Positions 34,142 through 42,840 of a stretch of 64,000 bases of DNA are shown here, in pieces. This stretch comes from Polymorphum gilvum SL003B-26A1 (GTDB lineage Bacteria > Pseudomonadota > Alphaproteobacteria > Rhizobiales > Stappiaceae), in contig NC_015259.1 of assembly GCF_000192745.1 (NCBI RefSeq), positions 495,001 to 559,000 of the forward strand, in the 5' to 3' direction. The position numbers were made by a program, and so were the translations under genes. Position 1 is the stretch's first letter. Every line of letters begins with the position of its first letter. The notes under the pieces were generated by a model. That model did not search any database and was not told the origin of the DNA. It was given only the letters and a program-made list of their open reading frames with translations.

Positions 34142-34756
34142 ATGCCCATCAAGAGAAAACGCGCCGCCGCGAATGCGGCGTTTCAGATCAAGGTTCAGAT
34201 AATCGGCATCGAGCCGGAAATCTGGCGTCGCATCATTGTTCCGGGCACGCTGACGCTGCGGGAACTTCATGCCGTCCTGCAAGGGGCCATGGGCTGGCAG
34301 GACTACCACCTGCACATGTTCGAGATCGAGGGAAAGCGCTTCGAGGTGCCGGAGAACGACAAGCTCGGGCCGGAGGACGGATATGCGGACGAGCGGAAGC
34401 AAACGCTGGGGGCGATCCTCTCCAAGGGAATGGAGTTCCTCTACGTCTACGATTTCGGCGACAACTGGAAGCACCTTGTCACGGTCGAGGATATTTCCGC
34501 GCCCGCCTCCGCGCGCCATCTGGCTCGCTGTGTCGCCGGCGAGCGCGCATGTCCTCCTGAGGATTGCGGAGGCGTCTACCGCTATCCGGAGTTTCTGGAT
34601 GCGCTGGCCGATACCGACCATCCGGAACACCGGGACATGGTGGATTGGGCGGGCGGCTTTGAGCCGGAGGTGTTCAGCTTGTCGCAGGCGAACGCGCTGA
34701 TTGGTGCGGTCTGCGCGTTGTACGGAGAGCGGGGCTGGGGGTTCCATCAGCCATGA
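34142..34756 (+). CDS. pRiA4b ORF-3-like protein
   Basis: 204 residues matching the plasmid pRiA4b ORF-3 family: FQIKVQIIGIEPEIWRRIIV, LRELHAVLQGAMGWQDYHLH, MFEIEGKRF, and FLYVYDFGDNWKHLVTVEDI. The family is common on plasmids and in genomes; function unknown. A cysteine pair (ERACPPEDCGG) follows, as in other members. It lies after the relaxase on the same strand, about 80 bases away. Confidence 0.92.
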   Translation: MPIKRKRAAANAAFQIKVQIIGIEPEIWRRIIVPGTLTLRELHAVLQGAMGWQDYHLHMFEIEGKRFEVPENDKLGPEDGYADERKQTLGAILSKGMEFLYVYDFGDNWKHLVTVEDISAPASARHLARCVAGERACPPEDCGGVYRYPEFLDALADTDHPEHRDMVDWAGGFEPEVFSLSQANALIGAVCALYGERGWGFHQP

Positions 34757-34807
34757 CCCTGTCGGACGTGGCGTGGCCGTCGGCTCACGTCTGCATTGTT
34801 CGCGCGA

Positions 34808-35146
34808 TTATTCGTAGGCGAATATCTGCTGAAGAACGCCGGCGACCTCGCGACAACGCGGCTCCGGCAGGCGCCCGAGATGCTTGGCGAGGCGCGCCTT
34901 GTCCACTGTCCGTATCTGGTCGAGAACCACCTGTCCCTTCTTCCGCTGGAAGGTGACATCGACGCGGCTCGGATAGTCCCGCCGCACGGAGGTCATGGGA
35001 GCGATGATGACCGTCCGGATGTGCCGATTCATCTCGTCCGGCGATATGACCAGACAAGGCCGGGTCTTCTTGATTTCCGACCCCAGCGTGGGGTCGAGGT
35101 TTACCAGATATACGTCGTACCGTCGGACATCCGCTACCACTCCCAT
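34808..35146 (-). CDS. mazF: MazF/PemK-family toxin, probable mRNA interferase
   Basis: 112 residues with the PemK/MazF fold markers: RYDVYLVNLDPTLGSEIKKT, RPCLVISPDEMN, VIIAPMTSV and KGQVVLDQIRTVDKARLAKH. Such toxins cut mRNA at short sites and stabilise mobile elements by killing cells that lose them. Its start overlaps the antitoxin stop region by 13 bases, the usual antitoxin-toxin coupling. Confidence 0.93.
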   Translation of the reverse strand: MGVVADVRRYDVYLVNLDPTLGSEIKKTRPCLVISPDEMNRHIRTVIIAPMTSVRRDYPSRVDVTFQRKKGQVVLDQIRTVDKARLAKHLGRLPEPRCREVAGVLQQIFAYE

Positions 35147-35385
35147 TCCTCCTTATCCCAGTCATGCTCCATCGTATCGGGGATAAGCAGGGCATCGTCC
35201 TTGGCGGCGGCCATCTTCGCGAACGCGCCGTCCCAGCCATCGCGGGTGCGACGGGCAGGCGCTAGCACGACAATGCCGTGCTCGACGCGCATCTCGATCT
35301 GCTCGCCGAAGCCGCACTCCTTGATGACCGAGCTTGGAATCCGCACGCCCTTGGAATTGCCGATCGGAACCAGGTTCACTTTCAT
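35134..35385 (-). CDS. mazE: MazE-family antitoxin
   Basis: 83 residues. The N-terminal SpoVT/AbrB swapped-hairpin DNA-binding domain reads MKVNLVPIGNSKGVRIPSSV then IKECGFGEQIEMRVEHGIVV; the acidic C-terminal tail (DALLIPDTMEHDWDKEEWEW) would wrap and block the toxin. ATG 35385 has AGGAGG eight bases upstream; ATG 35391 is too close to it. First gene of the mazEF operon, which it probably autoregulates. Confidence 0.93.
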   Translation of the reverse strand: MKVNLVPIGNSKGVRIPSSVIKECGFGEQIEMRVEHGIVVLAPARRTRDGWDGAFAKMAAAKDDALLIPDTMEHDWDKEEWEW

Positions 35386-35434
35386 CGTCATATCCTCCTA
35401 TGTAATCACAATGTAATTACTAAAAGCGCGCATG

Positions 35435-35824
35435 TCAATGCTTCGACACGGACTGCCGCGACGACGGCAGTCCGTCCCCCGCCCAGAAGGGGATGCCATT
35501 CCGGCGGTCGTGCCAACCAATGGTGAACCCGATATGCGCTTCCCCGTCGTCGGTCACGACGGTCGCCATGCAACGCCGGTAATCGCGGTTGGCGCCGCTA
35601 CGGACTTCCGTGGCGGCGTAGAGGCCGAGAACGGTTCGGTTGCCCTGAGCTTCGAGAGCCGCTCGCACCTGATCCAAAGTGCGCGCTTCGAGGCAACGGG
35701 GCAGTTCCATCGGACTTCCATGCGCGTCGCGGTGCAGGAACACAGCGAGCGGGATGGCCCATACCGTGGCGACGAGTAGGCCGAGGAAGGCATACGCGCC
35801 AATATCGTTATTGAACGATTTCAT
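35435..35824 (-). CDS. Hypothetical membrane-anchored protein
   Basis: 129 residues. A single N-terminal membrane helix (GAYAFLGLLVATVWAIPLAV) is followed by a probable periplasmic domain with two cysteines (PRCLEARTLDQVRAALEAQG, then YRRCMATVV). It starts 15 bases after the VirD4 stop on the same strand, so it belongs to that operon and may be an accessory of transfer. No family recognised. Confidence 0.65.
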   Translation of the reverse strand: MKSFNNDIGAYAFLGLLVATVWAIPLAVFLHRDAHGSPMELPRCLEARTLDQVRAALEAQGNRTVLGLYAATEVRSGANRDYRRCMATVVTDDGEAHIGFTIGWHDRRNGIPFWAGDGLPSSRQSVSKH

Positions 35825-35839
35825 CCTTTCGTCCTTTCG

Positions 35840-37435
35840 CTATTTCATCATGTCGGCGGATATGAGCGCGCCGGGATCGTCCTCTGCTGCTTCCATCCGC
35901 CACGGCGTCCAGCGCCCCTTGAATACACGCTCCTCGAAGTAGCGGAGCTTCTGCGCCAGGATCGGCCGGCAGCCCTGAACGAACAGGAGCTGACAGCTCT
36001 CCGGCAGCAGCATGATTTCGGAGGGCGCCAGCAGCGGCCGTCCGATCTCGCTGTGGTGCTCGCTGTAGTTCGACGCCAGCGCTAGGAACGGGAATCGCCC
36101 GCTCTTGCCGCCGCTGGAAACCGTCACCGTGCGCTGGCCGAGCATCGCCGAGAGCAGTAGCGCGGTGTCGCTGTCCTGGACGTTGAAGGCTTGCCGCACC
36201 GCGCAGTTGGCGATCATCGAGCGCCATTTGCGATAGGTCTTCTGGAGCTGGTCGAGGTCCTGGACGAACAGCCACAGATGCGCGCCATATCCGGCCAGAT
36301 AGCCAATGCCGTCCTCTATGGGGCGCATCGGCCCGAGGGCGGGCAGCTCATCGAGCAGGAACAGCACCGGATGCCGGGGCACCCGCTTGTTCCGCGTCAT
36401 GGCGGCCGTGGTGAGACCCACCATCAGGCGCAGGAAGGGCTGGTAGACGGAGACATACTCGGGCGGGATGATGAGGAAGACCGACATGACGCCGTTCTTC
36501 AGGTCTTCCAGCCGGAAGGTGGAGCGGCCGGTGATCGCCCCGAGTTGCGGGCTGTCGAACACCTCCGTCCGGGTCTGCGCCGTCGAAATGACGGCCGAGC
36601 GCTCCTTGTCCTCTTTCTGCGAGAACCCCTGCGCGATCCGCTGCACGATAGGGTGCTTGGCATCGGCCATGCCGGCGAGTACGCCATCGAAGCCCTCGCG
36701 CGACCGCATGAGAAGAACGCGCAGCTCGCGCAGGTTCCGGCGGCCGGGCGGCAGGTCTTGGGCGATATGGAGCAGCAGGCCGGTGACGAGCACCCGCGCC
36801 TCGCGCTCCCAGTGGTTCGGCTCGTGGCTTTCGGGCGCGACGATCATTTCGGCGATCAGCCGCGCATCGTCCACATCGTTGACCGTGCCCGTGCGGATGA
36901 ACTCGACCGGGTTGTAGCAGGCGCTCTCGATTTCCGGATCGAAAGGCGCGAACGCGTGTACCGGCCCGAGCGTGCCGCGATGCCGCCCCGTGATGCGGTA
37001 GTTCTCTCCCTTGATGTCTGTCACCACCACCGATCCTTGATGTTCGAGCAGGTTGGGGATGACGACGCCGACGCCCTTGCCTGAGCGGGTTGGTGCAAAG
37101 GTCAGCAGGTGGCCTGGCCGGGCGAAGCGGACGAAGCGCCCCCCCTTTTTGCCGAGGATGACGCCGCGAGACCGAAGGCCCGCGTGTCGGATCTCGGTCG
37201 GCGTCGCAAACGCGGCCGTGCCGTGCGCATCACTAGGTTGGCGGAAGAGGCGGCTGGCGAAGAAGACGATCGCCACGCCGGCGAATGCCCCTGCCGTGCC
37301 AAGCACGAACAGCCGGTCACTTCCGATAGTTAGATTTTCGATGATGGACCAGATAAGTGCTGCAATAAGCAGACAGATTGGCAGCTCTACAAGGACAAGC
37401 CTGACGAGCCGCCACAACAGACGTAAATGCCCCAT
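35840..37435 (-). CDS. VirD4/TraG-type coupling protein, membrane anchored
   Basis: 531 residues. Two N-terminal membrane helices (about residues 12-33 and 42-60: LVELPICLLIAALIWSIIEN and LFVLGTAGAFAGVAIVFFAS) precede the ATPase domain with Walker A FAPTRSGKGVG, DIKGENYRITGRHR, Walker B FLLDELPALGPM, and LWLFVQDLDQLQKTYRKWRS. It couples relaxase-DNA to a type IV channel at the inner membrane. ATG 37435 follows AAGGGAAC; the frame upstream of it is not coding. Its promoter region holds a perfect lux box at 37643-37658, so transfer may be quorum controlled. Confidence 0.92.
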   Translation of the reverse strand: MGHLRLLWRLVRLVLVELPICLLIAALIWSIIENLTIGSDRLFVLGTAGAFAGVAIVFFASRLFRQPSDAHGTAAFATPTEIRHAGLRSRGVILGKKGGRFVRFARPGHLLTFAPTRSGKGVGVVIPNLLEHQGSVVVTDIKGENYRITGRHRGTLGPVHAFAPFDPEIESACYNPVEFIRTGTVNDVDDARLIAEMIVAPESHEPNHWEREARVLVTGLLLHIAQDLPPGRRNLRELRVLLMRSREGFDGVLAGMADAKHPIVQRIAQGFSQKEDKERSAVISTAQTRTEVFDSPQLGAITGRSTFRLEDLKNGVMSVFLIIPPEYVSVYQPFLRLMVGLTTAAMTRNKRVPRHPVLFLLDELPALGPMRPIEDGIGYLAGYGAHLWLFVQDLDQLQKTYRKWRSMIANCAVRQAFNVQDSDTALLLSAMLGQRTVTVSSGGKSGRFPFLALASNYSEHHSEIGRPLLAPSEIMLLPESCQLLFVQGCRPILAQKLRYFEERVFKGRWTPWRMEAAEDDPGALISADMMK

Positions 37436-37642
37436 TGTGCGTTCCCTTGGTAATTGACTTTGCCAAAGGCTTATGCGGCATTCAGAAATTACTTTAACTG
37501 ACGTGTGGAATTCCAAAGGGTTTGGTACAATAATGGAAGTGTTGCCGATCCTGATCGTCGCGTTTCCCGATTGACGACTTTGCCAAAAGAGGGTCGGCAA
37601 CGCTCCATACCTATTTTTGGATATCGAGCTTAAATATTTCAC

Positions 37643-37658
37643 CTACCCGAACGGGTAG
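37643..37658. promoter_or_regulatory. lux box between coupling-protein gene and luxR
   Basis: CTACCCGAACGGGTAG is a perfect palindrome. It lies about 64 bases before luxR and about 208 bases before the divergent coupling-protein gene. A near-identical site precedes luxI. Binding by the LuxR protein with its acyl-homoserine lactone would control one or both genes. Confidence 0.8.
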
Positions 37659-37721
37659 CTTGAAAATTTCAACTTCTGACCCCAAGGCTGCAAATTATAG
37701 TATTCAATTCAATGTGATAAT

Positions 37722-38531
37722 TTGCTCCCATCGCAGGACGGTAGCTTTCCTTTTTTCTTCCTCCATAAGACAAAAGAGCTATGGAGGCATCCAGACATAA
37801 AATTAGCGGTTCTAGATTTTCTCGATCAGTCGCGCGCGGTAACGGACCTCGCTGCGCTGGAAAAGCTATTCTCAAAGGTGCTGGCTGAGCTTGGCTTTCG
37901 GGAGTGGGCCTACCAAGTAATTCGTGCGGAAGCCTTGCCAGATGAGAAGCCGGTGATCCTCACCACCTTTTCTGACGCCTGGCGCGACCATTACATTGAC
38001 AGCAGCTACCACCTTATTGATCCGGTCATTCTCAAAGGCCCTGAGCGGCTTTTGCCGTTCACATGGAGCAGCATGTCGTTCGGGATCGAGCCGACAGACG
38101 AGCAGAAAAGCTTCTTCGCGGAAGCAGAAGAGTTTGGCCTTGGTGAGGGTTTGGGCATCCCGGTGCATGGAGCGTACGGTTCGCTTGCCATGATTTCCAT
38201 GGTTGCTGAGGAAGAAACCCGTCGCTTGGCCCGCATGCTCCATCACCACGGAGAGGACGTTCATCTCATCTCCCTTATCTTCCACAATCTGGCACGGGAG
38301 TTGATGGCGTTAGGTCGATGTGGCCGCAGCCCAATCAGCCTTTCACCACGTGAACGAGAATGCCTGATTTGGCTCGCAAACGGCAAAACGAGATGGGAGA
38401 TTTCCTTGATACTTGGTATATCCGAAGAAACTGTCAAATATCACTTCAAGAACATACGAGCCAAGTTCGGGACCTATTCACGCCATGAAATTATCATTCA
38501 GGCCGTTCGGCTTGGCCTGATCGATCCATGA
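37722..38531 (+). CDS. LuxR-family quorum-sensing regulator
   Basis: About 269 residues. The N-terminal autoinducer-binding domain shows the lactone-pocket pattern (AWRDHYIDSSYHLIDPVILK with its Tyr and Asp, and LPFTWSSM with Trp). The C-terminal LuxR helix-turn-helix is LSPRERECLIWLANGKTRWE followed by ISEETVKYHFKNIRAKFG. The N-terminus is uncertain: TTG 37722 is the only start in frame that keeps the whole domain, and its ribosome site is weak. It lies upstream of luxI with lux boxes before both, the pattern of a positive feedback circuit. Confidence 0.88.
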   Translation: MLPSQDGSFPFFFLHKTKELWRHPDIKLAVLDFLDQSRAVTDLAALEKLFSKVLAELGFREWAYQVIRAEALPDEKPVILTTFSDAWRDHYIDSSYHLIDPVILKGPERLLPFTWSSMSFGIEPTDEQKSFFAEAEEFGLGEGLGIPVHGAYGSLAMISMVAEEETRRLARMLHHHGEDVHLISLIFHNLARELMALGRCGRSPISLSPRERECLIWLANGKTRWEISLILGISEETVKYHFKNIRAKFGTYSRHEIIIQAVRLGLIDP

Positions 38532-38547
38532 CTTTACTCATCGGTAA

Positions 38548-38563
38548 CTACCCGAGTGGGTAG
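38548..38563 (+). promoter_or_regulatory. lux box upstream of luxI
   Basis: CTACCCGAGTGGGTAG, the same palindrome as at 37643 with one mismatch in the symmetry. It is about 62 bases before the luxI start, in the position expected for a LuxR-activated promoter. Confidence 0.8.
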
Positions 38564-38624
38564 GGTGTGCGGATCGCGATAATCTGTTTTCCTTTCCTGA
38601 GTCAATTTTGGGAAGGAAATTTCT

Positions 38625-39245
38625 ATGCTCACTATCATTTCTGGCGAAAACGCTCACTTACACTGGGATGAACTTGCATCAATGCATCAGCTCCGCCGAA
38701 CAGTATTCCGGGAGCGGTTAGGCTGGAGCGTTAATGTCGTCAATGGTCTGGAGCTCGATCAGTTCGACCTTCCAGATGCTCATTACCTGGTTCACACAGG
38801 CCCAAACGGCCGAATAAATGCTTGCACCCGGCTTCTTCCGACGACAGGGCCTTACCTGCTGGCGGATGTGTTTCCGGAACTGGTCCATGGTGCGCTTCCC
38901 CGAGAACAGGAGATCTGGGAGAGTACAAGGTTCTGTGCAGACCAGGCTACCGCACCTACCAACATCGCCGCCATCCTTATGGCCGGAATGCTCGAATTCG
39001 GGCTATACGCGGGGCTTCGCGCTTATGTATCGGTTTCCGACATCCGCATGGAGCCCATCATGCGCCGTGCAGGGTGGAACCCGGTCCGACTTGGCGGAAC
39101 ACTGGAAACTGGCACGGATACGGCAGCGGCGGAGTGGCTTGACGTGTCGCCGGAATATCTGGCGCGCGTCCGTAAGCGGGCGGGCGCGACGGGGGCGATC
39201 ATCTGCAACCTCGGTGAACTGCGCTACGAAAGGGTGGCGGCATGA
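38625..39245 (+). CDS. Acyl-homoserine-lactone synthase, LuxI family
   Basis: 206 residues. Conserved LuxI residues are visible: Arg, Phe and Trp in LRRTVFRERLGWSV; the acidic pair in LELDQFDLPDAHYL; GRINACTRLLPTTGPYLLAD with VFPEL; and IWESTRFC with the Glu and Arg of the active site. It would make an acyl-homoserine lactone from S-adenosylmethionine and an acyl carrier. GGAAGGAAATTTCT precedes the ATG. The next small gene overlaps its stop. Confidence 0.95.
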   Translation: MLTIISGENAHLHWDELASMHQLRRTVFRERLGWSVNVVNGLELDQFDLPDAHYLVHTGPNGRINACTRLLPTTGPYLLADVFPELVHGALPREQEIWESTRFCADQATAPTNIAAILMAGMLEFGLYAGLRAYVSVSDIRMEPIMRRAGWNPVRLGGTLETGTDTAAAEWLDVSPEYLARVRKRAGATGAIICNLGELRYERVAA

Positions 39246-39460
39246 CGCATGATACCGAGTGGCCGGCATCCGAGCCCAATGACAACGCACTTTCGACCGG
39301 CATTGAAGCCGAGCGTCTTGCTTGGTGTATCGGGTATCTCGCCGACCAAGCCCGTCGAAGCGGCTTTGACGATACGGCAAAGGCACTAGAGGCTGTGATC
39401 GTGCCAATCAAAAACGACCGTTTTTGCAACAATCGAAAAGATATTGATGATATTGTTTAA
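39242..39460 (+). CDS. Small protein coupled to luxI
   Basis: 72 residues; its ATG overlaps the luxI stop codon by four bases, so the two are co-translated. The core ERLAWCIGYLADQARRSGFD followed by DTAKALEAV is helical and soluble. In rhizobia, small proteins co-expressed with an AHL synthase (for example CinS, an anti-repressor) modulate quorum sensing; this one may be similar in role, but I see no proven homology. Confidence 0.6.
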   Translation: MTHDTEWPASEPNDNALSTGIEAERLAWCIGYLADQARRSGFDDTAKALEAVIVPIKNDRFCNNRKDIDDIV

Positions 39461-39504
39461 TTCGGTTGCGAATACTTGTTGCAGAATATGGGGACTTTAG
39501 GCGC

Positions 39505-40095
39505 TTGATTTTCGGGTATGCCCGCGTATCGAAGATTGAAGGTCAGGACACGGCTGCTCAGATTGCAGCCCTCAAGGCAGCAGGTGCCGATACTATCTTC
39601 GAAGATGCCGCGTCTGGAGGGCGATATAATCGTCCCGCGCTTCAGAAGCTCTTGGAAAGCGTGCAGCCAGGCGATGTCGTCATAGTTTGGAAGCTCGACC
39701 GCCTCTCTCGCTCCCTGATGGACCTTCTGCGGATTATGGAGCGACTTGATGCTGCGGCTGCGGGCTTCCGCTCGCTCACAGAGGCAATCGACACCACAAC
39801 TCCAGCCGGTCGAATGATGATGCAGATGCTAGGCAGCGTCGCAGAATTCGAACGGGAGATGATCCGGGAGCGCACACGTGCTGGCCTTGCCCATGCCCGC
39901 GAGCAGGGGCGTCGTCTGGGTCGCCGCCGGGCTCTCACACGCGATCAGCAGCATGCGGTGCATAAACTGCTACGCGAAGGGCAATCCCAAGCAGACATTG
40001 CGCGCCTCTTTAATGTCCATCGCTCAACGATTTCGCGTTTTGTCACAATTTCCGTCGAAGCCGCAGTGTTCAAGAAATCTCCGCGTAGCCGATGA
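39505..40095 (+). CDS. Serine recombinase, resolvase/invertase family
   Basis: About 196 residues. The catalytic Ser lies in FGYARVSKIEGQDTAAQIAA, followed by VVIVWKLDRLSRSLMDLLRI and GRMMMQMLGSVAEFEREMIR; a C-terminal helix-turn-helix reads SQADIARLFNVHRSTISRFV. It would resolve cointegrates or invert DNA. TTG 39505 is chosen because it puts the YARVS strand at the N-terminus as in the family; a TTG at 39466 is possible. Its 3' end overlaps the convergent helicase gene by 26 bases. No inverted target repeats were seen nearby. Confidence 0.87.
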   Translation: MIFGYARVSKIEGQDTAAQIAALKAAGADTIFEDAASGGRYNRPALQKLLESVQPGDVVIVWKLDRLSRSLMDLLRIMERLDAAAAGFRSLTEAIDTTTPAGRMMMQMLGSVAEFEREMIRERTRAGLAHAREQGRRLGRRRALTRDQQHAVHKLLREGQSQADIARLFNVHRSTISRFVTISVEAAVFKKSPRSR

Positions 40096-42838
40096 GCTCT
40101 GCGGAGTAACTGCCGTCACCGCTAGCAGTGCCTTTGTGCTTGAGCTCTCTCTGTAGCGACGGTTCTACGATCTGGCTAAAGATCTCAAGCCTGCGCTCGA
40201 CTGTCAGTGCCGGCCGTACCGGGGAAAGCTGGAGGAATTGATCGACTTGTCGCTCGATGGCCGGGACCCGCGTGCCGTCAATCCCAACCGCGATCGGTTG
40301 GATTGTCGTACGCTTTTCGCCATGGCTGTTTGTCGATTCGACGAGCCACAAAGAAAGCACCGCTTGCCCCGTGCCATTGCCGGATAGCGCTACCCCCAGA
40401 TTCTCTGGGCTGAGAGAGCGCCAACGACCCAGCTCTTCCTGGACGGCAGGATGATCGAGACCAAGCAGGTCACAAGTTTCAGATGACGTTGCGACCTCTC
40501 GACTAAGCGTAAATCGTGTGCGTCGTAAACCGTCTGCCGTGACCAAATCGATGGTTTCGGGATCGACCTTTGCCATACGCAGATGCCTGTCGGCGAGTGC
40601 GGCCGACAAGAACTCTACCAGCCGCTCCAGGCCGGTAGAGACGTCCGCGAACGGCTTGTAATCGTCAAGACTAAAGCCTTCGAGGTCCTGAAACAGATCG
40701 AAGACGACTTCTCGGGCTTCGCGCGCGTTGGCAAGGGCTGCTTCGAGCTCCACGGCGGTCCGCTTCAGTTCGGGATCGCCGAGGGCTTCCTGATATAGCC
40801 GATCGTAATTCAGGCGTTCCGAGAGCTGTCCCAGAATCTGCGAGCGGAGGTCCTCCGCGACGTTGCCCTGATCATCGACCTTTCCGAGCGTTCTCGCGAT
40901 CTCAGTCAGTTTGTCATCCAGCAGAAGGAAGATGCGGCCTTCAATCGTGTCGGATAGAACCAGATTATAGACCTGAGCAGTATGCGCCTGCCCGTACCGA
41001 TGAATGCGGCCAATCCGCTGTTCCATGTCCATCGGATTCCAAGGCAGATCGAAGTTGAACAGGATGCGGGCAAATTGCAGGTTAATGCCCTCCCGCCCCG
41101 CGGCGGTGCAAACAAGAACTCGCGGCCCGTCCTTCAATTTGAACCGACGTTCGGCAGCTGCTTTCGCCCCGTGATCCCCACCACGCAGGACGACGACGCC
41201 CTGTCCTGGGTAGGTCGCCTCGATCTCGCGTGCAAGGAGGTCCACAGTCCCAAGATACGTCGCAAAGATCACGATCTTTTCGTTCGGGTTCTGGCGCCAG
41301 AGCGTGCCTAACCCATCGAGGAGCTTCTGTACCTTGGTCTCGCGCTGCAGGGGAAAGACAGACAGCAGGTCAGCAATACGTAGCCGCTCTTCTGGAAGGT
41401 GCAGGTCAATCGCAGCCGAGGCGACATCTTCCATATGCGATGAAGCGAACTCCGACCCATAGGGATCAGAGGCCATCTCAAGCGCTTCCTCGTCCAGCTT
41501 CTTTGCCAGCCGATACTTCAAATCGGCCATTATCCTGTCGACTTCGCTTCTGCCGATGGGATCCCTGTCGAAGCCCCATTCGGCATGGATCAGCTCCCGT
41601 GCTTCATCGAACAAGCGTTCACGGCCCTCGATGTCGAGCTCCTTGTCGCGAAGCAGGGCCTCGTGCAGTGTAAGCATCAACATGCGTCGCTTGAGGGTTC
41701 TTCGCACTGCTGCGAAGCTGGAAGCCGCAATCTTCTGAAAAATCGCCATGAGGAAGCCAAGGGCTCGACCTTGGTTCCCCTTCCGCTTGGCGAGATCAAA
41801 CCCGTCCTCAAGATACTCCCGCAGACGCTCATAGAAGCGCCGTTCCTCGTCCCCCATCAGGAACGACTCAGTATGCACCCACCGCCGTGCAAAAAGGGGA
41901 TCACCATCCGGACGGCATGCATCGGCTTTTGTCCGCCGGAACATGACCGTGTTCAAGCGGTGCCGGTTTTCAAGCATCTCCTCTGGGCTTCCAAACAGCG
42001 TGGGGTTCAGAAGCTGCACGAGCATCCAGAACTGAAAATGATTGCCCTGGTGGGGCGTAGCCGATAGCAGGAGGAGATCACGGGTGTGGCCCTTCAGGGC
42101 TTCACCAAGCTTGTAGTTTTCGGTCTTTCTGACCTTTCCACCCGTTCGATACGCGGTCAGATGATGCGCTTCGTCAAAGACGACCAAGTCCCAGGGGGGC
42201 GCTTCAAGAAGGCGCTTGATGCGGGCGGGTCGCTTGAGTGTGTCAATGCTGGCAATGAGCCTGTCATGCTTGGCAAAAGCATTTGTTTTACGGTCCGTGA
42301 TATCCCCTTCAGACCCGAAGACTTCGAAGTCCAGATTGAACACCTCATTCAATTCACGGTGCCAGTTGTTCACAAGGCCAGCAGGCACAACCATCAAGGC
42401 CCGGTCGAGTTCGCCCCGGCTCGCGAGCTCGCGCAAGACGAGGGCCGTTTCGATTGTCTTGCCGAGCCCGACTTCATCCGCAATCAGGAACCGGCGGGGT
42501 GACGCCGTCGCGATACGATGCGTCAGAACGACTTGATGAGGGAGAAGGTCGATCCGCGCCGATGTCAAAGCCGAGGCGCTCTCCATCACCGGCAGGGCAT
42601 GGGCCTCGTAGGACAGCCACACCGAACGCGCCCGTTCCGCAGTTCCCTCTACCGAGCGCAGAATACGCTCTGTGCGGGACATCTCCTTCTGTATGCTGGC
42701 AAGGGGTACCCGGCGCTCTCCGATGCTGAAAAACGCGCGAAGGTATCCGTCGCGGGGAGCTTCCAGCACCACGCCCGCGCCGAAGTCCAAGTGGGTGATT
42801 CTCTCGCCAGGTCCAAAGGCTGTTTGTTCCATCTGCAT
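40070..42838 (-). CDS. SNF2/RapA-like helicase of the BREX-like operon
   Basis: 922 residues. Superfamily 2 motifs: RRFLIADEVGLGKTIETALV (Walker A), LVVFDEAHHLTA (DEAH), LLLSATPHQGNHFQFW, then the C-terminal lobe with KIVIFATYLGTV and the DLPWNPMDMEQRIGRIHRYG arginine-finger motif. The middle and C-terminus are long and charged. SNF2-type helicases of this size occur in DISARM (DrmD) and in several BREX types. It is the last gene of a six-gene minus-strand operon and starts two bases after the preceding stop. Probably a DNA translocase in phage defence. Confidence 0.85.
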   Translation of the reverse strand: MQMEQTAFGPGERITHLDFGAGVVLEAPRDGYLRAFFSIGERRVPLASIQKEMSRTERILRSVEGTAERARSVWLSYEAHALPVMESASALTSARIDLLPHQVVLTHRIATASPRRFLIADEVGLGKTIETALVLRELASRGELDRALMVVPAGLVNNWHRELNEVFNLDFEVFGSEGDITDRKTNAFAKHDRLIASIDTLKRPARIKRLLEAPPWDLVVFDEAHHLTAYRTGGKVRKTENYKLGEALKGHTRDLLLLSATPHQGNHFQFWMLVQLLNPTLFGSPEEMLENRHRLNTVMFRRTKADACRPDGDPLFARRWVHTESFLMGDEERRFYERLREYLEDGFDLAKRKGNQGRALGFLMAIFQKIAASSFAAVRRTLKRRMLMLTLHEALLRDKELDIEGRERLFDEARELIHAEWGFDRDPIGRSEVDRIMADLKYRLAKKLDEEALEMASDPYGSEFASSHMEDVASAAIDLHLPEERLRIADLLSVFPLQRETKVQKLLDGLGTLWRQNPNEKIVIFATYLGTVDLLAREIEATYPGQGVVVLRGGDHGAKAAAERRFKLKDGPRVLVCTAAGREGINLQFARILFNFDLPWNPMDMEQRIGRIHRYGQAHTAQVYNLVLSDTIEGRIFLLLDDKLTEIARTLGKVDDQGNVAEDLRSQILGQLSERLNYDRLYQEALGDPELKRTAVELEAALANAREAREVVFDLFQDLEGFSLDDYKPFADVSTGLERLVEFLSAALADRHLRMAKVDPETIDLVTADGLRRTRFTLSREVATSSETCDLLGLDHPAVQEELGRWRSLSPENLGVALSGNGTGQAVLSLWLVESTNSHGEKRTTIQPIAVGIDGTRVPAIERQVDQFLQLSPVRPALTVERRLEIFSQIVEPSLQRELKHKGTASGDGSYSAELIGYAEIS

Positions 42839-42840
42839 GC

